A stretch of DNA of 64,000 bases from JARRRD01 sp046706685 (GTDB lineage: Bacteria; Nitrospirota; Thermodesulfovibrionia; Thermodesulfovibrionales; UBA6898): NCBI GenBank assembly GCA_046706685.1, contig JBJKPE010000230.1, positions 4,559-68,558 of the forward strand, read 5' to 3'. The position numbers and the translations under genes are program-made. Shown one piece after another: positions 16,923 to 24,174 of this stretch (position 1 is its first letter; each line of letters opens with the position of its first letter). The notes beneath the pieces were generated by a model. The model worked only from the letters and a program-made list of their open reading frames with translations. It had not been told where the DNA came from and ran no database searches.

Positions 16923-17822
16923 TCAAACCACTTCCTGACGACTGGGCTGACCTGCAAATCGACTTCTTTTCCGAACCTTCTGCGTCAAACCCGCCAACAG
17001 AGAGGTTGCGGTATGCAAGTCGCCGGTAATCAGCCGGAAACATTGAAAACGCCTAACGAGACCCACGAGGGCATCCAACCCTCCTTTGCCGTGTTCGGCA
17101 AGGTTGATCGCCTGACTCAGCATAAGACTGACGGCTTCGGTTTCTCCCAGGGGCTCCAACTCGCCGCCGTAACCGGGCTTATAACACGGAAATACGAGCC
17201 ATCCCGGCGGAGAGGGTTCGGCGACCCAGTCTCCCAGAGCGGGTGACGGATCAAACCTTATCTTTCCCTTGGAATCGATATATGCCGCCCCACGCTGTTT
17301 CACAATGAATTCCGGAAACATTTCCATCGTATTGAAGTCTACATGCAAACTGCGGGGAAAAGGACAGACGGTTCCTGAGGCGGCATCAAGAAGAATTATC
17401 TCGTCGGACATGCACTTCCATCCCTGCCGGAGCAGGCAAAGGGCCAGACAACTCTTGCCAGCACCCGGAGGGCCGACCAAAAGGAGAGTTCTTCCCGACA
17501 TCGTAAGGCCGGCCGCATGTAGCTGGATAAACCGTGTCAGCTCCTCAAGAATTCTCGTTGTGATTCTCCATTCGAGGTAGTCCAGCGCATCATCGATTAG
17601 TTGCGTCTCGCGGATAATGTTTCCGTCTTCATAAGAAACATATGAGCGGGCACCGATTGTTTTGCTCCAGCTGCCCTCGATTGACCATTCTACGCAACAT
17701 TTCCCGGATGTCGTTGAGAGGGCGGGATAGAGCGACGCGAGGCCCGGTTCCACTTCCTCACAGTGAGTTGCTAACGAGAAGCGGAATGAATGGATCCGAC
17801 AATAACGTCGAAACACAGACAC
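16923..17822 (-). CDS. HprK-related serine kinase-like protein
   Basis: 299 residues. The C-terminal half has the HPr-kinase-type P-loop GPPGAGKSCLALCLL (about residues 114-128), followed by MSDEIILLD, where HprK has an acidic metal-binding motif. The N-terminal 100 residues are unlike HprK and may bind the substrate. The start codon is GTG at 17822, four bases after the PqqD gene. It matches the HprK-related kinase families I know from NCBIfam (HprK-related kinase A), which go with PqqD-like proteins. No ptsH or other PTS gene is in the window, so HPr itself is an unlikely substrate here. Confidence 0.82.
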   Translation of the reverse strand: MSVFRRYCRIHSFRFSLATHCEEVEPGLASLYPALSTTSGKCCVEWSIEGSWSKTIGARSYVSYEDGNIIRETQLIDDALDYLEWRITTRILEELTRFIQLHAAGLTMSGRTLLLVGPPGAGKSCLALCLLRQGWKCMSDEIILLDAASGTVCPFPRSLHVDFNTMEMFPEFIVKQRGAAYIDSKGKIRFDPSPALGDWVAEPSPPGWLVFPCYKPGYGGELEPLGETEAVSLMLSQAINLAEHGKGGLDALVGLVRRFQCFRLITGDLHTATSLLAGLTQKVRKRSRFAGQPSRQEVV

Positions 17823-17826
17823 GGCC

Positions 17827-18108
17827 CTAAACCGCCTTCTGCTCCAGCAGTCCGTTGTCTTGGAAAAAGGTGACTGTCCTGACTATGTCCGGTAAAACGG
17901 TGTTTGTACCGGAACCGCAAATGGAAGAGAGTTCCCTCGCGATCTCTTCCAAGGAAATGGCGCCGTCCAGATAAGACCATATAAGAGAAGCCATAATATT
18001 CAACGTGTATGCCGTTTCCCTGCTCTTATCATAGAGCACACACCCATCATTAAGGTCGGACTGCAGCAGGTCCTCCCTTGTCATCGGCCTGGACGACTTG
18101 GTTATCAT
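17827..18108 (-). CDS. PqqD-like peptide chaperone (RRE domain)
   Basis: 93 residues, the normal length of PqqD. The fold is a winged helix; the text DGCVLYDKSRETAYTLN and IWSYLDGAISLEEIARELS matches the family core. PqqD-like domains bind the leader of a peptide substrate and deliver it to a modifying enzyme. AGGAGATATGGA precedes the start. It is translationally close to the HprK-like gene, and the pair corresponds to the type called HPr-rel-A in NCBIfam as I remember it. The likely client is the small Tat-signal peptide, but nothing in the sequence proves it. Confidence 0.88.
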   Translation of the reverse strand: MITKSSRPMTREDLLQSDLNDGCVLYDKSRETAYTLNIMASLIWSYLDGAISLEEIARELSSICGSGTNTVLPDIVRTVTFFQDNGLLEQKAV

Positions 18109-18252
18109 TCCATATCTCCTAATTTCAATGCTCCGCCTTCCCGGTTACATTCGTTCGGGTTCGGTCAACTCTGTTATTGCCGTCCTCACGCCTCACCCCG
18201 AATGGTGCGGGAGTGGCGTTATGACAAAATCAGTTACACGAGACCAAGGTTT

Positions 18253-18750
18253 TCATGCGGCCTCGATATCATCTGCATAAATATTGACGCCTATACTTCT
18301 GCCCAAAAGCTCAATGTTGACCAGAAACCTATACTGATCATTTTTGACTTCCAGGGTGCCTTCAGCGCCTGTCAGAGGTCCTCTTCTCACCCTCACCCTG
18401 TCTCCCTCTCTGAGATGCGGATAGACGTCGAATTCCTCCCCGCTTTCAATCAGGAGCCTGAGAGAATTTATTTCTTCATAGCAGACGGGTGTCGGGTTGC
18501 CCGGTACAAGAGAGATTAGCTGCACGGCTCCGCGCGTTTTAAGCACGTCAAGGAAGGCTTCCGGCTGCGGCGGAACATAGACAAAGAGGTAACTCGGGAA
18601 AAGGGGGAACTCTATAAGTTTCTTTCTGTCCTTCCACTGACTCACCCTTCTCGCTACAGGCAAAAATGTTTCGATGCCTTTTTTCGTTAACTCTCCGCGG
18701 GCCACAAATTCGTGTCGTGACTTCACATAGACCGCATACCAGCTGTTCAT
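18253..18750 (-). CDS. NusG-family antiterminator (RfaH-like)
   Basis: 165 residues from the ATG at 18750, with AGGAGG just upstream. The N-terminal NGN domain starts WYAVYVKSRHEF and has RRVSQWKDRKKLIEFPLFPSY...YLFVYV. The C-terminal KOW motif is GDRVRVRRGPLTGAEGTLE. Paralogues of NusG in polysaccharide loci act like RfaH: they join RNA polymerase and suppress termination in long operons. It is the first gene of the run PqqD, kinase, peptide, sugar transferase, so it could allow read-through of these genes. A sigma-54 promoter match ends 30 bases upstream. Confidence 0.9.
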   Translation of the reverse strand: MNSWYAVYVKSRHEFVARGELTKKGIETFLPVARRVSQWKDRKKLIEFPLFPSYLFVYVPPQPEAFLDVLKTRGAVQLISLVPGNPTPVCYEEINSLRLLIESGEEFDVYPHLREGDRVRVRRGPLTGAEGTLEVKNDQYRFLVNIELLGRSIGVNIYADDIEAA

Positions 18751-18779
18751 TTTTCCTCCTGCTCTAATCAAGAAATAAA

Positions 18780-18794
18780 GCAAAAGCTCTGCCA
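18780..18794 (-). promoter_or_regulatory. Sigma-54 promoter of the RfaH-like operon
   Basis: Minus strand TGGCAGAGCTTTTGC, followed by TTT. The -24 GG and -12 GC have the exact 10-base separation, and TTTTGCT matches the -12 consensus. The predicted start is near 18768, leaving a leader of about 18 bases with AGGAGG inside it. The overlapping CTCTGCCAGAG palindrome is a caution. An intact NtrC-type activator gene ends upstream at 19247. Confidence 0.68.
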
Positions 18795-19246
18795 GAGTCG
18801 AATATATGCCGCTAAAAAAAAATTAAACAGGGGATTGCACTTTAAAAACGCAACAAAGCTGAGATTTAATAAGCGGAAGCTTCGAAAAAGAATAGGCGAT
18901 TCGTCGCTCGGGGGCGGGATTTCGGGGAACCGGTAGGTACTGTCTCCGTTGGGGAGACAATCTTCAATCCGCCAGTTGTGTCTCAAGGATACATTGACCG
19001 GCCGGGATATGTTTTCGTTGGATACATCTTTCGCCCGCTATCGGGCAGGTCTATCGCTTATACGCTGGCAGGCCAGAATCTTCATTGACGGAAACCGGCG
19101 CTCAGTCCTGGTAATTCATCCTATAAAAAGCGATTGGCTACAGAGGAACACAGATAAAACAGGCATTGGCCAGCCTCCAATGCCGGAGGCTGGTTGGCGA
19201 AATCCCGGAATCCAATTCAGTCATTCTCAGACGCTATACTGGCAAC
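18795..19246. other. Gene-free stretch between RfaH-like gene and activator
   Basis: About 450 bases with no credible gene. It contains the sigma-54 promoter at its edge, a 7-bp hairpin (18942-18960) and the overlapping hairpin pair at 19162-19193. Activator-binding sites for a sigma-54 promoter are expected in this distance range, but I cannot name one. Confidence 0.6.
19162..19193 (-). promoter_or_regulatory. Two mutually exclusive hairpins, attenuator-like
   Basis: Hairpin A pairs 19162-19169 with 19177-19184 (8 bp, loop 7). Hairpin B pairs 19170-19178 with 19185-19193 (9 bp, loop 6). They share bases and cannot form together. Read on the minus strand, B is made first, and A is followed by TGTTTTAT, a weak terminator tail. 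It could end or attenuate transcription from the activator gene (stop at 19247) into the RfaH-like gene. Confidence 0.45.
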
Positions 19247-20641
19247 CTAAAATACAACCGGATAAGAACTTGCTGCTACACCGAACAAAACTAACGGCAT
19301 AAGGTATTTTTCGCAATTCAGTCTCTTATATAATGCCTTTCTCGATATCCCCAGCACCTTGGCCACTTTTGACTTATTCCCGTTATACTGATCGAGTGCA
19401 TCCTTTATAGCCTGCAGTTCCATCTCCTTCAGTGTCGTTTTCGGACTCGTTTTTTGCGTTGCCCCGGCCTTCGGACATAACTCCTTGGGAAGTTCCGCCG
19501 GGGTGATATTTTCGCCACTTGCCAGCACAACCGCCCGTTCAATGACATTTCTCAATTGTCTTATATTTCCGGGCCACGGATATTCATACAACGCGCTCAT
19601 GGCCTCCTCCGAAGCCCCCACCCTCTTATTCTCCCTGATGCTGAATTCCTTCAGAAACTCCCGCACCAGCAAGGGAATGTCGTCTCTCCTTTCCCTCAGC
19701 GGAGGCAACTGTATGGTAATCACGTTTATGCGGTAGAAAAGGTCTTCTCTAAAACCCTTCTCCTCTATCTCGGTCCTGAGATCGCGGTTGGTCGAGCATA
19801 CCAGCCTGAAGTCCACCTTTATCGTCTTATTGCTCCCAAGTCGTACGATCTCTTTTTCCTGCAGAATCCTGAGTAACTTTGCCTGCAGGGGCAAATCGAG
19901 TTCGCCGATCTCGTCAAGGAACAGCGTTCCGCCCGAGGCCTCCTCAATTCGGCCTATCCTCCGGCAAAGAGCGCCCGTGAAGGCTCCCCTTTCGTGGCCG
20001 CAGAGTTCCGACTCCATAAGTTCCTTCGGTATTGCGGCACAGTTGACGGCTACAAAGGGTTTGTCTTCTCTCACACTCCTGTAATGGAGCCACTTGGCGA
20101 CAAGCTCCTTCCCTGTTCCTGTCTCGCCACAGATAAGAACGCTGCTTCCGGAGTTCTTGACTGCGCCCATCGTTCTGAATATTTCGAACATCTGTGGCGT
20201 CTGTGCCATGATGCTGCAACCATTATTTTCGTTGGTGGAGTCCTCCCTGATTTCGATCTCTCTTTTCAGTCGCCTGTCCTGCACGGCCCTTGCAAGCGTG
20301 GCCTTTAGCTGCGCATAGTCGGGCGGCTTCACGAAATAATAATATGCGCCTCTTTGCAGTGCACTGATAGCTGACTCCACCGTCCCGTAGGCGGTAAGAA
20401 AAATTACCGGAATTTGCGGGTGGTTGTCCTTGACATACCCAAACAAGTCCATGCCGTCCTTGCCCGGCATGCGCAGATCAGTGATTATCGCATCGACATT
20501 GACTTTGTGTATCAGTCGCGTCGCACTCTCCGCGTCCCCCGTGCCGTGGACGTCATATCCGTCCTGTTTAAGTATCGAAGACAGAACTCTGACCGCATTC
20601 GGCTCGTCGTCTACAACTAAAATATCCCCCTTGCTAGCCAT
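19247..20641 (-). CDS. NtrC-type sigma-54-dependent response regulator
   Basis: 464 residues from the ATG at 20641, with GGAGG seven bases upstream. It has a receiver (acidic DD near residue 11, acceptor Asp in IITDLRMPGKDG, conserved Lys in YYFVKPPDY) and an AAA+ domain with GETGTGKE, an intact GAFTGA and FLDEIGEL. The C terminus is a Fis-type helix-turn-helix (NGNKSKVAKVLGISRKALY) plus an unusual 20-residue hydrophobic tail. It activates sigma-54 promoters after phosphorylation. Probable partners are the NtrB-like kinase at 22872-23918 and the promoters at 18780 and 24097. It is the intact paralogue of the degenerate regulator at 13343-14698. Confidence 0.94.
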   Translation of the reverse strand: MASKGDILVVDDEPNAVRVLSSILKQDGYDVHGTGDAESATRLIHKVNVDAIITDLRMPGKDGMDLFGYVKDNHPQIPVIFLTAYGTVESAISALQRGAYYYFVKPPDYAQLKATLARAVQDRRLKREIEIREDSTNENNGCSIMAQTPQMFEIFRTMGAVKNSGSSVLICGETGTGKELVAKWLHYRSVREDKPFVAVNCAAIPKELMESELCGHERGAFTGALCRRIGRIEEASGGTLFLDEIGELDLPLQAKLLRILQEKEIVRLGSNKTIKVDFRLVCSTNRDLRTEIEEKGFREDLFYRINVITIQLPPLRERRDDIPLLVREFLKEFSIRENKRVGASEEAMSALYEYPWPGNIRQLRNVIERAVVLASGENITPAELPKELCPKAGATQKTSPKTTLKEMELQAIKDALDQYNGNKSKVAKVLGISRKALYKRLNCEKYLMPLVLFGVAASSYPVVF

Positions 20642-21042
20642 CACCCACCTCCGGATTTTCCTGATACCAGAGAGTTTTTTCTTCCTGTTCCCCCGTACTA
20701 CCCGAAACAAATCTTTCTTTACATGCTGTTAATAAGTTGCTTGGCTCTCCTTTTTTCTCCGTGAAGTATTGCTGCCCCCCTCCACGTCTTAAATAGTCCC
20801 TGCCCGGTGCTAAGGCATCTCGCAGTTAAAAGCCCGGGATTCCGAAGTCCCATCTCAGCTATTTGATTCCATTATATTGCGGCCCGGGGAAATGTCAAGT
20901 GGCAACTTTAATAATTCTAAAAGCAGAATTCGCAATGTTGACGGAAGAATTTAAACCTGTCGTTCTTGCAGAGCCCTCCTGACAATCTGCAGCACTTTTC
21001 GCCCGTCAAGTCATAGAGAAGCTCACATGTGCGGCGGAAGAC
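20642..21042. other. Gene-free stretch upstream of the NtrC-like gene
   Basis: About 400 bases. I see the ribosome site of the activator gene at its left end, and otherwise no gene, convincing promoter or terminator. Confidence 0.5.
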
Positions 21043-22113
21043 TTAAATCAACTCCATCAGGAGACGTCCCAGTTTGTCCTCGTCATGTCCGATTTTTCCT
21101 CCCTCTCCCGATATCACGTCCGCCACCACCGCGGTGAGGTTAAGCTTCCTGATCTCCTCTCTATCCAGCCGAACGGGATAAAACCCATCGGATGCATACT
21201 TCTTCTGCAGACCATGCGGAACCTTTCCTTTATTCAGGATTGCATACTGAAAAAAACCATATTCCGTATGGTCAAAGATGGCGCGCATGTGGTCGGATGC
21301 GGTATAGCCATCAGTCTCTCCCGGCTCCGTCATCAGGTTGCAGATGTAGATTTTTTTCGCCCTCGACGCCTTGATCGCTGAAAATATATCCTTTATCAGC
21401 AGGTTGGGGATAACGCTTGTGAAGAGACTCCCGGGCCCCACAACAATAGCATCCGCCCTTTCAATTGCTCTTATGGCCGATGGATGCGTATCTGTATGTC
21501 TTGGGTACAGAAAAACCCGCTTTATTTGACCTCCGTATTTTACGATTGCCGATTCCCCCCTTACAACTCTTCCATCCATGAACCTGGCAAAAAGTGAAAC
21601 ATCCGATGGAGTGGAAGGAATTATCTGTCCCTGTACGTTCAGCATCCTGCTGCAACACTCGACGGCTTCCATGAAATCTCCCTGCAGGTCTGTCAGGGCT
21701 GCCAGAAGGAGGTTCCCAATGTTATGTCCGGCCAGACCGTTCCCCTTTTTGAACCGATATTGAAGCAGGCCTGGAGATAAAGCACTCTTATCGGAGAGAG
21801 CAGACAGGCAGTTGCGGATATCTCCGGGAGGGAGGATGTTAAAATCCCTCCTCAACCTTCCTGAACTCCCTCCATCATCGGTTACCGTTACTATGGCGGT
21901 AAGCCGCTTCCTGTTGAGGTCTTCCGAGCCTGCTTGATGAACCGGTCCGGGATAGAGTCTGGCCTTGAGGCATCTCAAAACCGCCGGCAGGCCCGTACCG
22001 CCACCCAACGCCACGATTTCGGGAAGTCTGAGCCCCGCCTCTTTAACGATACTTCTCAGAGGTAGTCTTTCCGCTGCTCCATTCCGGCACGGCACGGCAC
22101 TTAAATCAAGCAT
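21043..22113 (-). CDS. yvcK: YvcK/CofD-like protein (gluconeogenesis factor family)
   Basis: 356 residues, family-typical length. Motifs: IVALGGGTGLPAVLR near the N terminus (phosphate/nucleotide binding), VTDDGGSSGRLRRDF, PPGDIRNCLSAL, HNIGNLLLAAL and VVGPGSLFTSVIPNLL. YvcK proteins bind UDP-GlcNAc and in Bacillus affect carbon flow into cell-wall precursors and localisation of peptidoglycan synthases. Near glmS, which makes glucosamine-6-phosphate, this fits a UDP-GlcNAc theme in the region. AAGGAGG precedes the start. Confidence 0.93.
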   Translation of the reverse strand: MLDLSAVPCRNGAAERLPLRSIVKEAGLRLPEIVALGGGTGLPAVLRCLKARLYPGPVHQAGSEDLNRKRLTAIVTVTDDGGSSGRLRRDFNILPPGDIRNCLSALSDKSALSPGLLQYRFKKGNGLAGHNIGNLLLAALTDLQGDFMEAVECCSRMLNVQGQIIPSTPSDVSLFARFMDGRVVRGESAIVKYGGQIKRVFLYPRHTDTHPSAIRAIERADAIVVGPGSLFTSVIPNLLIKDIFSAIKASRAKKIYICNLMTEPGETDGYTASDHMRAIFDHTEYGFFQYAILNKGKVPHGLQKKYASDGFYPVRLDREEIRKLNLTAVVADVISGEGGKIGHDEDKLGRLLMELI

Positions 22114-22173
22114 CTATCCTCCTTGACAAGGACAGGAAAGAAGGAAAACGTCTGTCCGGAATCGCATACTTTC

Positions 22174-22554
22174 TTATACAAGATAGTGAGATCCTCCGTG
22201 AGTAGTTTTCTCCCTGCTCATCACCAGCCTGACAAGAGATCTGAATTTTTCATAATCCAGGGGCTTCATCATGCAATAGGAATTTCTGAAATCCTTCAGA
22301 ATCGAGAGGAGGCTCTCATCAATGTCGTCGGAAAGAATTATCGTTGAAATACCACACTTCTTTATCTCCTCGACGCGTGGGGTGCAGAAGGGATAACTTG
22401 TTATAATCAGACCGAATCTCCTGATGTCCCGGGCTGACGGGACGTCGCCGACAGCGGAAACGGTCTCGGCTTCAAAGCCTCCGACCTCAAGGAGTGCCGA
22501 ACACACACGAGCAAACGGGCATTCGTCGAATATGAGAATTCTTTTGCTTTGCAT
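22174..22554 (-). CDS. Receiver-like protein lacking acceptor Asp
   Basis: 126 residues with the pattern of a CheY-like receiver alone: strand 1 with acidic pair (ILIFDE), strand 3 LIITSYPF, and the conserved Lys (MMKPLDY). The position of the phospho-acceptor is Ser53, so normal phosphotransfer is not expected. There is no output domain. No ribosome site is visible before the ATG at 22554, while a 42-codon frame ends 3 bases upstream, suggesting coupled translation. It could be a pseudo-receiver that binds the nearby kinase or regulator. Confidence 0.7.
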   Translation of the reverse strand: MQSKRILIFDECPFARVCSALLEVGGFEAETVSAVGDVPSARDIRRFGLIITSYPFCTPRVEEIKKCGISTIILSDDIDESLLSILKDFRNSYCMMKPLDYEKFRSLVRLVMSREKTTHGGSHYLV

Positions 22555-22557
22555 AGC

Positions 22558-22686
22558 TTACACGACTGAAAGCAAGTTTGATGCCGCAATGAATTTCCTG
22601 GTCGGAACTTCTACTACAGACAAGATCACTGGTATGAGCCGGATAACTATTTCCTTCATGGCCGCGGCCACGGCCCTGAAATCCAT
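22558..22686 (-). CDS. Possible 42-residue peptide upstream of the pseudo-receiver
   Basis: ATG at 22686 to TAA at 22558-22560. The product is mainly hydrophobic and helical (KEIVIRLIPVILSVVEVP), with a weak GGATAAATC before the start. Its stop is 3 bases before the pseudo-receiver start, which itself has no ribosome site. This arrangement is the main support; the frame could still be chance. Confidence 0.25.
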   Translation of the reverse strand: MDFRAVAAAMKEIVIRLIPVILSVVEVPTRKFIAASNLLSVV

Positions 22687-22871
22687 GATTTATCCGCGCC
22701 GGATCACTTTGCTAAAGCGTTTTCAGACAAATTGAGGCGCACCTTCTAATCCCACATAATCCGGCTCTGTGTCAAAAAGAAACATCGGTTACAGTGCATG
22801 GAAACCTTTTGAATCCGATAGCTACACTGTCCTGAGCCATCTCGTATGGAACCTTCATTCGAAGGCTTTTC
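22687..22871. other. Gap between pseudo-receiver operon and histidine kinase
   Basis: Nothing convincing was found in this stretch. Together with the small frame above it separates the two signalling genes by 317 bases. Confidence 0.4.
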
Positions 22872-23918
22872 TCAGAGGTCTTCCCGGCGACGATCGATCA
22901 TTCGTTTTCCCCTCGATGCTGAATCGTCACCCTTCATCGGCAGACAGAGTCTTACTGTTGTTCCCTTTCCTTTATCGCTCACGATTTCAAGGTGACCGCC
23001 GTGGTACTGAAGGACTTCGCGGGTGATAACCAGACCGAACCCCTTGCCTTTGGCCCCCCGGGGGATTGATGAGGAGTCAACGGCCCTCCCGGCCATTCCG
23101 GAACCCGTGTCGGAAATCTCGATCGTTACAAAATTTCCTGAACGGCTTTCCCTTCTCGTTCTTACCGTGAGCCGGCCGCCTGAGCTCATGGCATCTATCG
23201 CGTTGTTCAATACGCTGAGGATCGCCTGTTCAATCTGAAACGCGTTCAGCATGACCGGCGGGAGGTCGCCGCCATACTCATAAACCGGTTTTATGTTGCG
23301 GACATGAGCCTGAAGAGACGTAAAGGCCTGCAGCCTTTTCATTAACGCGTTTATGTCCGTCAAAACAAATCCCGCGTCTGAAATTGAGGTGCTGAGAAAT
23401 TGTGATATAAAATTATCAAGCCGTGCGATCTCCTCGTTCATTATCGTTGCGAACTCAACGAGGGCGGGCTCGGCTGCATATTTTTCACTCAGATATACCA
23501 CAGCGCCCTTGATGGCATTTAAGGGATTTCTCACTCCATGAGCCAGCGTCGAAGCATTCTTTCCGATATCTATAAGCCGCTGTGAGTTGCGGAAACTGAT
23601 GGCTACGGAGCAGGGTGAAAGGTGCGGAAGCGTAACCTTGACTGCCTTAACCTTCCCGGCGGTCTTCAGGGGACTTATACGTATGTCTCCGCTCATGTGA
23701 TCAAGCAGGCAACCAAAGACATAGCCCTTCAGCACGATAGTCCTGTTCTCCTCTAAAGCCGTCGAAAGGGCGTCTTTGCCATTTGATAAAAAAGGGGGCA
23801 GGACCTCAAAGTACTTTTTCCCCCGAACGTGAGTCGCTTCCCTCCCTGTAAGTTTGACAAGGTCTTCACTCCAGAAAGTAATGCATAACTCTTTGTCGGC
23901 AGAAAATACATACGCCAT
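22872..23918 (-). CDS. NtrB-like histidine kinase (PAS, HisKA, HATPase)
   Basis: 348 residues, no membrane segment. Residues 1-100 look like a PAS domain. The phospho-acceptor is His127 in LAHGVRNPLNAI, where the usual Glu after His is Gly, a feature that may alter kinase/phosphatase balance. The ATPase domain shows the N box (LNNAIDAM), G1 (DTGSGM) and G2 (KGFGLVITREV). It is a cytoplasmic kinase of the NtrB type and the natural candidate to phosphorylate the activator at 19247-20641. It is transcribed away from glmS, with which it shares a 256-base upstream region. Confidence 0.9.
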   Translation of the reverse strand: MAYVFSADKELCITFWSEDLVKLTGREATHVRGKKYFEVLPPFLSNGKDALSTALEENRTIVLKGYVFGCLLDHMSGDIRISPLKTAGKVKAVKVTLPHLSPCSVAISFRNSQRLIDIGKNASTLAHGVRNPLNAIKGAVVYLSEKYAAEPALVEFATIMNEEIARLDNFISQFLSTSISDAGFVLTDINALMKRLQAFTSLQAHVRNIKPVYEYGGDLPPVMLNAFQIEQAILSVLNNAIDAMSSGGRLTVRTRRESRSGNFVTIEISDTGSGMAGRAVDSSSIPRGAKGKGFGLVITREVLQYHGGHLEIVSDKGKGTTVRLCLPMKGDDSASRGKRMIDRRREDL

Positions 23919-24096
23919 AATTGTCTCATCCGGGAGAGTCGGCTATAGAGGCCGCCAACTCCACCGCCATCGAGAAGTCGAAACCAATCTGATTGTTTCC
24001 ATGTGATTGCCTTCCTTATCTTCAGTTTAGTAGGAGTGCCTCGAATGTCAAGCCAGGGTCAGGCCCTAAGATTCGCGCCTGAAGATAAAGGCTGAT

Positions 24097-24111
24097 TGGC
24101 ATATCTCTTGC
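24097..24111 (+). promoter_or_regulatory. Sigma-54 promoter of glmS
   Basis: The bases TGGCATATCTCTTGC, followed by TT, match the consensus at the -24 TGGCA and the -12 TTGCT, with the right spacing. The predicted start is near 24123, giving a leader of about 50 bases before glmS. The same region is upstream of the histidine-kinase gene on the other strand. Confidence 0.7.
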
Positions 24112-24174
24112 TTATTCAGGAGTATAGTGGTTTATGTATTTTTTTGAGAAGCGCAGGGCGCGCAGGAGGTCAAT

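Noticed and set aside
18768..18986. 72-residue minus-strand frame upstream of the RfaH-like gene
   Set aside because: No ribosome site or family match; it covers the predicted sigma-54 promoter and leader region.
22572..22586. Sigma-54-like match (minus strand CGGCATCAAACTTGC) before the pseudo-receiver gene
   Set aside because: The spacing is right, but the predicted start would leave a 6-base leader with no ribosome site, and the -24 box deviates.
24112..24174. glmS ribozyme or riboswitch in the glmS leader
   Set aside because: The leader is about 50 bases, too short, and no conserved ribozyme core is visible.
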